NCBI GenBank assembly: GCA_023145535.1
Contig: JAGLDQ010000213.1
Location: 1-11,190 of the forward strand
DNA length: 11,190 nt
Reading direction: 5' to 3'
From: Cocleimonas sp.
GTDB lineage: Bacteria; Pseudomonadota; Gammaproteobacteria; Thiotrichales; Thiotrichaceae
Positions 6,942 to 11,190 of this stretch are shown in pieces. Each line of letters begins with the position of its first letter. The stretch's first letter is position 1. The notes under the pieces are model-generated. The model saw only the letters and a program-made list of their open reading frames with translations, searched no databases and was not told the DNA's origin. The position numbers and the translations under genes are program-made.

Positions 6942-8003
6942 ATGAAAAAAATAACTAAAAAAGATTTGCTTATATTGCTGACCATGTGGCTAAGTCCTGC
7001 TGTGATATTGTTGTTAATTGTTTCAATCTATCTTATTCAGCCTAAAGTAGAAGCAAAATTGGTTTCAAATGTTAGATCTGTATTGGTAGCGAATAATATT
7101 GATGCGGAAGTATCCTTTTCAGGAAGAGATGGAAGACTCTCAGGAGAGGTTGATAGTCAGGAAATAGCAGATAATGCACAAAGATTATCACTTACTGTTT
7201 TTGGAATACGTATAATGCGTAATCAATTATTAGTTAGGAAGCCTTATATTACGCCTGAAATTTATAATGAGCCACAACCGCCAGTTTTTAAGAAAGTATC
7301 TTATAAAATCGATTTTCATCAAGAAGCGGGTCAAATAATCAGCGAAGAGTTTGAAATAGAAAGTGAAAAAGAAAAGCCACACTATAATTCTGATATGGAA
7401 AGGATAATGCTGGCTATGCAACAAAAAGTGGAGCCAGTCATGCAACCACTTTCAAGAAAAATCGTATCTATTACTATTCCATTAGAGAAGGGATTGGCAG
7501 AACATGAGGAAGATAATGTTTTAGAGAGTGCCATTACGCATAGCAAGCCTATAAAGCCTCGAGATAAACAAGCCAAGCATCAACTCAATAAAAGTACTGA
7601 TAATCTATTCAATATAATCGATGACTTTAATACTTCATTGGGGTTTTTAGCAGATAACCATGCTAAGGATCAAAAAGAAGTTGGATTGCAAAAGGAGTTT
7701 GCATCTCAATCTATCGATAAAATAGATTTATCATCAATACAGTTTTCTAATAGCTCAACCAGTTTGCCAGTTGAGGCGCATCAAGTCTTAGACAAAGTTG
7801 CTACAAGCATTAAAATACAGTCATATCCAGCCATTGAACTAATCGCCTATGCAAATGACTCTGATATAGCTTATGCCAGAGGCGTTGCTATTCGAGAGTA
7901 TTTAGCCGTAAAGGGTATTAATAAAAATAGCGTTCATGTATCTGGACATACTATTAGTGATAGCAATAGGATTGATTTTGAAATCCGTCCTTATATTCAT
8001 TGA
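6942..8003 (+). CDS. membrane-anchored BON-like plus degenerate OmpA-like domain protein
   Basis: From the ATG at 6942, preceded by a strong GGAGG 4 bases upstream, the product has 353 residues; an ATG at 6927 gives five extra residues but lacks such a site. One N-terminal membrane helix (about 9-32) is followed at 36-98 by a BON-like segment (VRSVLVANNIDAEVSFSGRD, GRLSGEVDSQEIADNAQRLS). The middle (100-255) is polar with no recognised family. Residues 260-353 resemble an OmpA C-terminal domain: SSIQFSNSSTSLPVEAHQVL, IELIAYANDSD, then a helix with Arg313 (IAYARGVAIREYLAVKGI) and a last strand RIDFEIRP. The loop between the Asp and the Arg helix is shorter than usual, so peptidoglycan binding is uncertain. 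BON plus OmpA pairs occur in cell-envelope proteins such as mycobacterial OmpATb. Its position after the fimV-like gene suggests a wall-contact partner. Confidence 0.66.
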   Translation: MKKITKKDLLILLTMWLSPAVILLLIVSIYLIQPKVEAKLVSNVRSVLVANNIDAEVSFSGRDGRLSGEVDSQEIADNAQRLSLTVFGIRIMRNQLLVRKPYITPEIYNEPQPPVFKKVSYKIDFHQEAGQIISEEFEIESEKEKPHYNSDMERIMLAMQQKVEPVMQPLSRKIVSITIPLEKGLAEHEEDNVLESAITHSKPIKPRDKQAKHQLNKSTDNLFNIIDDFNTSLGFLADNHAKDQKEVGLQKEFASQSIDKIDLSSIQFSNSSTSLPVEAHQVLDKVATSIKIQSYPAIELIAYANDSDIAYARGVAIREYLAVKGINKNSVHVSGHTISDSNRIDFEIRPYIH

Positions 8004-8043
8004 GAAAACTGTAAAATTTGGACATCCTTCAATTTTTTAAAAA

Positions 8044-8151
8044 GTAGTCTAGACTTCCTTAGCCTATATGGAATTTATGCAAGTTAGCGTAGCGTATTTT
8101 TCCGACCCCGCATTACGCTAGTCCACATAGGGGGTTAAGAAGTATCAACTA
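8044..8151. repeat. long imperfect palindrome in the convergent intergenic region
   Basis: Nested complementary arms lie around a centre near 8100: TAGCGTA (8085-8091) with TACGCTA (8114-8120); CCTATATGG (8063-8071) with CCACATAGG (8123-8131, one mismatch); ACTTC (8053-8057) with GAAGT (8139-8143); and TAGT (8045-8048) with ACTA (8148-8151). The side loops are unequal (13 versus 2 bases). It sits between the 3' ends of converging genes and so may act as a bidirectional terminator or mRNA-stabilising structure, or it may be a palindromic mobile repeat. No run of T directly follows the stem. Confidence 0.5.
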
Positions 8152-8180
8152 ACATACGAAGAAGACTAAATCTCCAATGA

Positions 8181-8195
8181 ATCCTATGCTAGGAT
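8181..8195. repeat. perfect hairpin ATCCTA-TGC-TAGGAT
   Basis: This is a six-base-pair stem with a three-base loop. A near copy, ATCCCTATGCTTGGAT, lies at 8282-8297, just beyond the stop codon of the glycosidase-like gene. Neither is followed by a T-run on either strand, so neither is a classical rho-independent terminator. The rest of the 299-base gap (8004-8302), apart from this pair and the palindrome at 8044-8151, shows no gene. Confidence 0.4.
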
Positions 8196-8302
8196 CAGAA
8201 CAAGCCGCTTTTAGATATGCTTATTGTTACAGCTTAACGCGCGCACAACATTAAATGGATGTATTTGCTCTGCTTTGTTTGATCCCTATGCTTGGATAGC
8301 AT

Positions 8303-10273
8303 TTAAAAAGTAAATATAGGATTTTGATTTTTTTCTTTTTTAAATAACTCGATAGCCGCTTTTTGCAAGAATAGATCATCCTTTTCTCTTTGTAATGCTG
8401 CTTTACGAATGCGTAATGCCGTATTCTGCTGTTGTTGCTTCTGTGCGGCTACTTTGCGTACATACAATACTTTTTTCTGCTGTTGTTGTGCTTTAGCGAC
8501 TAAGGTTGTTGTGCTGGTCGCTTTGATTGTTTCTTCTGGTAAGCGTGACTTAAACCGTCTTGCCATTACACTTGCACCAGGATTGTAAGATGGCTTTGAC
8601 ATGCGGGTGATGCCTCCCATACGGGTACAACCATACCACCAGCAACGATTCTTTGTTTGGAAATACATTAAACCACGATATTTGGGTGCTACTTTTGCAT
8701 CTTGAGTGATATATTCTTTTATTCCCCAGCTACCAATCCAGTTATAAGCGCGTGGCGCAGAGAAGGCAACAAAGAGCTTCCCGCCTGATTTTTTCCAACC
8801 TTCAAGAAATTCATAATACAATTTTGACATGCGTTCATCTTTATTTGCTTGAATTAAGAAGGCATTAGGCCCTTCTTTCATGGTATGTGTTTTATAAGCA
8901 ACCAAGTGTTGTCCCCCTTCATAGGCAACGAGTTCTACCCCGTAACGTGATGCTGTTTTTGCCTGATTCTGGATAATTTTAATCGTATTAGGAACAGAGT
9001 ATTTATTACGGGGAGAGCGTAATAGTTCAAAGACACTATCGACGCTATCGATTTTCTTTTGCGCTGTTTGTGTCGCGTGAAAATAGGGCGCTATTGCTAG
9101 TGAGTCAACATGCTTATAAGCATCTTCATAACCTAGTAGCATATGTGTTAATGGCACATTGGTTGCCATCCCTCCCATAACGCGTACGATACGATTTACC
9201 CCTCTAAATTCTTGTTCCCATATTTTGAATATTTCAACACTACGCTTGGAGAAGAACTTATAGCCTGCATAGGCTTTGTTTTTATCCAATCCTAAGCGTG
9301 CGCCCATATTTTGAATATAATGTGTTTGTGAGAAAATACCATTCCATGCTTCATTGGTATATTCGATATAGGCTTTTAGTTTAGGGTCTAAATTATTACT
9401 AACGTAACGTGCATATTTGCGTACAAATTCATTATTGGCACGATGTGGTAAATTAAACCAAGGATCAATACCAACGGTATTGGCTAGTTGAACCATAACT
9501 TCCAATGGAATACCACGTCGTCCTTCTTTTCCGCCCCATGTTGATTGTTCGACGGTCGGTCGTCTGTTCCACATAGCAAGATTATTACGCGTGATTCCAG
9601 CCATGTTCATGAGGCGTATAACGCGAAATTTTTTCATAAAGGTTAGATAATCAGGGTTGAAGACAATATTTTTAGCATGTGCAACATAGGCTAAAAATGG
9701 ATTGCTTTTAGTACATCGGCGTGGGTTACGAATATGTCGGAAGGGATCATTTTTACAGATTCCACCTGGCATAATGACCTGAATATCACGAATATAATCA
9801 TCAGGGTCAGTTTCTGTAATGATTAACGTTCCTGTAATTTTTCCCTTGCGTCCTTTTAAGATAATAATATCCTTTCCTGGATAGTGTCGAATCAAACGCG
9901 CGTTACCACCATATCTTATCTTTCCTTTTCCTTTGTAGAGCACGGTATAAGCGCCAACAGGAATACTTTGTTGGGGCATATTAGCAACGAAACGTGTACC
10001 TGCCTGACCTCCATTAAGCTTTTTTGGCCAACCAAATTGATCATACTCTACCTTTCCTTTCGTTAACCAAGGGCGTGCTTCTTGAAAGGGTAAGGACATG
10101 CGAAATAAATCAACAAAAGGTACGCTGGCATCTATCTCCATTGCTTCATTGGTATTGATTCCAAGAGGCGAAAGAAGATTAGGTTGGGGGGCCGCACTTA
10201 GTGAAGCAGAGAAAAAGAAGGTTAATAAAAAAAATACGCCAGTAGGCATAAGTGATTTATTGGTAAACATCAT
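8303..10273 (-). CDS. secreted clan GH-A glycoside hydrolase-like protein with Gln-rich repeat tail
   Basis: Reading from the ATG at 10273 gives 656 residues. The N-terminus is a clear signal peptide (hydrophobic GVFFLLTFFFSASLSA, cleavage near residue 27), so the protein is exported. An N-terminal beta-rich region (about 35-190) is followed by a TIM-barrel-like part: RLMNMAG, WFNLPHRAN, then AYIEYTNEAWNG with Glu308 as likely acid/base, and LVAYEGGQH with Glu452 as likely nucleophile. The NE...E pair is typical of clan A families such as GH5. Similar proteins are often labelled cellulose-binding, but the substrate cannot be read from sequence. A cysteine-containing CWWYGC segment follows the barrel. 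The tail (about 590-656) has Gln-rich 17-residue repeats. An ATG at 10312 would add 13 residues, but its Shine-Dalgarno is inside a hairpin and the signal peptide would become unusually long; AAGGAAG fits the ATG at 10273. Confidence 0.78.
   Translation of the reverse strand: MMFTNKSLMPTGVFFLLTFFFSASLSAAPQPNLLSPLGINTNEAMEIDASVPFVDLFRMSLPFQEARPWLTKGKVEYDQFGWPKKLNGGQAGTRFVANMPQQSIPVGAYTVLYKGKGKIRYGGNARLIRHYPGKDIIILKGRKGKITGTLIITETDPDDYIRDIQVIMPGGICKNDPFRHIRNPRRCTKSNPFLAYVAHAKNIVFNPDYLTFMKKFRVIRLMNMAGITRNNLAMWNRRPTVEQSTWGGKEGRRGIPLEVMVQLANTVGIDPWFNLPHRANNEFVRKYARYVSNNLDPKLKAYIEYTNEAWNGIFSQTHYIQNMGARLGLDKNKAYAGYKFFSKRSVEIFKIWEQEFRGVNRIVRVMGGMATNVPLTHMLLGYEDAYKHVDSLAIAPYFHATQTAQKKIDSVDSVFELLRSPRNKYSVPNTIKIIQNQAKTASRYGVELVAYEGGQHLVAYKTHTMKEGPNAFLIQANKDERMSKLYYEFLEGWKKSGGKLFVAFSAPRAYNWIGSWGIKEYITQDAKVAPKYRGLMYFQTKNRCWWYGCTRMGGITRMSKPSYNPGASVMARRFKSRLPEETIKATSTTTLVAKAQQQQKKVLYVRKVAAQKQQQQNTALRIRKAALQREKDDLFLQKAAIELFKKEKNQNPIFTF
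8424..8488 (-). repeat. 51-bp tandem unit encoding a 17-residue Gln-rich repeat
   Basis: TTCTGCTGTTGTTG occurs at 8424-8437 and 8475-8488, exactly 51 bases apart, inside the 3' end of the glycosidase-like gene. It marks two protein units of 17 residues, QQQQKKVLYVRKVAAQK and QQQQNTALRIRKAALQR. A third, diverged unit (EKDDLFLQKAAIELFKK) follows. The sequence outside the Gln codons has diverged, so the duplication is not recent. Confidence 0.65.
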
Positions 10274-10382
10274 GATGAAGTACTTCCTTGCACTAAATAT
10301 AAAATGACACATTGAATGGTTATACCTTTGTGATCCAAAGGCTAAGTATTCAGGTAAGAGAAAAGAATCGCTAAATTATATT

Positions 10383-10397
10383 TGGCACTTATATTGG
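10383..10397 (+). promoter_or_regulatory. sigma54-like -24/-12 promoter on the plus strand
   Basis: TGGCACTTATATTGG carries a perfect TGGCAC -24 block, the correct 5-base spacer and TTGG where the consensus has TTGC. Transcription would start near 10409 and run to the right, opposite to both flanking genes, toward the short ORF at 10668 and the hairpin at 10723. The same TTGG variant appears in the site at 1105-1120. The altered -12 base keeps confidence low. Confidence 0.33.
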
Positions 10398-10410
10398 GGT
10401 GAGAGTAGAG

Positions 10411-10550
10411 TCAATCTACTTAACTATAAATCCAGATCATCTTTAGCTGAACTAATGGTTGTATATTTTTTACTGCAATAGAAACTTTTCATACTGGCTA
10501 TCTATATAGAGGGGATTTAGTTAATTGTCCAATAATTTAGAGTAGATTGA
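10411..10550. repeat. 10-bp inverted repeat, arms about 120 bases apart
   Basis: TCAATCTACT (10411-10420) and AGTAGATTGA (10541-10550) are exact inverted copies. The left arm can also pair locally with AGTAGA at 10404-10409 (loop GTCAA), so two alternative folds exist for a plus-strand transcript. It could be a switch-like RNA structure or a looping operator; chance is possible. Confidence 0.4.
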
Positions 10551-10667
10551 TTGTTTTTTGATCTCTAAAAGCGAAGGGGATAAGCCAGAGGTAAAATTTA
10601 GCGTGAGTAATCCGCACTTTTGATGAAATCCAGCAAAATAATGCTTTGAAATTTTGGGGAGTGCTTG

Positions 10668-10742
10668 ATGGTTAGAAAATTACTAGAAAGGGCCGTTATT
10701 ATTTTTAGGACTTTTTTAGACTCAATGATAAAGAGAGTGTAA
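10668..10742 (+). CDS. possible 24-residue cationic peptide ORF
   Basis: An ATG at 10668 opens 24 codons ending in TAA at 10740-10742. GGGGAG stands about 6 bases upstream, better than the ribosome sites of several large genes here. The peptide begins MVRKLLERAVIIF and ends SMIKRV: seven basic or acidic-flanked hydrophobic clusters suggest an amphipathic, net-positive helix. Its 3' end lies in the left arm of the hairpin at 10723-10760. A random ORF this short is common, so the ribosome site is the only real support. Confidence 0.22.
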   Translation: MVRKLLERAVIIFRTFLDSMIKRV

Positions 10743-10760
10743 GCCATACCCTTATCATTG
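10723..10760. repeat. strong hairpin, perfect 9-bp stem
   Basis: CAATGATAA (10723-10731) pairs perfectly with TTATCATTG (10752-10760), and the 20-base loop allows further pairing (GTGT with ATAC). It lies 28 bases beyond the stop of the minus-strand gene at 10789-11190 and may protect or terminate that transcript. On the plus strand a TATTTTTT run begins 10 bases after the stem, too far for a standard rho-independent terminator; on the minus strand no T-run follows. Confidence 0.5.
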
Positions 10761-10788
10761 ATGTTGGTCGTATTTTTTAGAAGCGCTG

Positions 10789-11190
10789 TTAATTAGAAGC
10801 CATTTTTAATGATTTGCGTGGCTTTGACTCTTTTCCCATTTGAGAGAACTTCTCTGCAAATAAAGTCATATAGTATTTGTCTTGCTTATCTAAAGGAAAA
10901 TCGAGTGTTGTCACTTCACCTTTAGGGGAAAGGTAGGTTTTTTCGATAATAGTCACTTCAGACTGATCTGTGCCCACATCTTTGCGCTTAGCCATTTTAC
11001 CCGTGTCTTTATAGCCTTTAGCAATTAATGCTTTATTAATATCTTCGAAGTTAAACATGATGCCACCAGCAACACGGTTTTTGATCATTACGTCTGTGGT
11101 GCAGCCATCCGTTTCAGGGGATACAGCAAAGCTGATTTTATTGATATGTGTTTCATAAACACCATCAAAACCATCAGCTAATTTAAAACG
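10789..11190 (-). CDS. unrecognised protein, C-terminal 133 residues
   Basis: The frame is open from the right edge of the window to a TAA at 10791-10789; the gene's beginning is outside, since codons upstream of the ATG at 11088 continue without a stop (FKLADGFDGVYETHINKISF, then AVSPETDGCTTDVMIKNRVA). I do not recognise a family. The visible part has alternating strand-like segments, one Cys (in DGCTTDV), a Lys-rich middle (GKMAKRKDVG) and a basic C-terminus (ESKPRKSLKMASN). A beta-rich periplasmic or lipoprotein-like domain is imaginable, but the N-terminus that would decide this is missing. The intergenic hairpin at 10723-10760 follows its stop codon. Confidence 0.7.
   Translation of the reverse strand, partial: RFKLADGFDGVYETHINKISFAVSPETDGCTTDVMIKNRVAGGIMFNFEDINKALIAKGYKDTGKMAKRKDVGTDQSEVTIIEKTYLSPKGEVTTLDFPLDKQDKYYMTLFAEKFSQMGKESKPRKSLKMASN

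Larger units (their letters stand above)
10274..10788. other. 515-base intergenic region with several structural signals
   Basis: The region lies between two minus-strand genes. It holds a hairpin at 10325-10341 (CCTTTG-TGATC-CAAAGG), a minus-strand TATAAT at 10380-10375 that could serve the glycosidase-like gene but has no good -35, a plus-strand sigma54-like site at 10383-10397, a 6-bp hairpin AGTAGA/TCTACT at 10405-10420, a 10-bp inverted repeat (10411-10420 with 10541-10550), a palindrome TCTATATAGA at 10501-10510, a short plus-strand ORF at 10668-10742 and a strong hairpin at 10723-10760. No long coding region is visible on either strand. Confidence 0.6.

Noticed and set aside
8424..8488. 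CRISPR-like or mobile repeat reading of the GTTGTTG repeats
   Set aside because: The repeats are in frame within the glycosidase-like gene, encode poly-Gln units, and there are no regular spacers.
9884..10307. Plus-strand open frames opposite the start of the glycosidase-like gene
   Set aside because: They are short, lack ribosome sites and lie antisense to a signal peptide and domain with clear protein features.
10723..10780. Hairpin plus T-run as a rho-independent terminator on the plus strand
   Set aside because: Ten bases separate the stem from the TATTTTTT run and the stem is AT-rich; listed as a hairpin only.

Overview
The window is a piece of an AT-rich gammaproteobacterial chromosome. 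Two things point to that group: the FimV-type protein at 5034-6650, a family typical of gammaproteobacteria with type IV pili and polar hubs, and a recognisable TrmB N-terminus at the left edge. I cannot name the genus. A free-living or surface-attached organism that moves by twitching or gliding would fit, but that is inference. There are no tRNA, rRNA, CRISPR or insertion-sequence features.

Layout: (1) 1-947, minus strand: a membrane-anchored coiled-coil protein, a bactofilin, and the start of trmB, tightly packed. (2) 948-1177: a divergent intergenic region with inverted repeats and a sigma54-like site. (3) 1178-4846, plus strand: five close genes that look like one operon. They encode a FimV-like TPR protein, a receiver-domain protein with a basic amphipathic tail, an MglA/CvnD-type small GTPase, a winged-helix plus roadblock-like protein, and a classic roadblock/LC7 protein. 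(4) 5034-8003, plus strand: a short FimV-like protein (signal peptide, LysM-like domain, coiled coil, membrane helix, FimV C-terminal motif) and a membrane-anchored BON plus degenerate OmpA-like protein. (5) 8004-8302: a convergent intergenic region holding a long imperfect palindrome. (6) 8303-10273, minus strand: a secreted clan GH-A glycosidase-like protein with a Gln-rich repeat tail. (7) 10274-10788: about 500 bases with several hairpins, a second sigma54-like site and a possible 24-residue ORF, all on the plus strand. (8) 10789-11190, minus strand: the 3' part of an unrecognised gene.

How the genes may work together: GTPase, roadblock and receiver proteins are the parts of the MglA-MglB-RomR polarity switch of Myxococcus, and GTPase plus roadblock also occur in Streptomyces conservons. 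Here they are combined with two FimV-like proteins, one carrying a TPR-type segment and the other the LysM-like, membrane and C-terminal parts. The likely picture, which is inference, is a GTPase-controlled polar or cell-wall-anchored hub that steers pili, motility or envelope assembly, with the BON/OmpA-like protein as a possible wall contact. Bactofilin, a cytoskeletal polymer, lies next door and is transcribed divergently. This combination is the most interesting content of the window.
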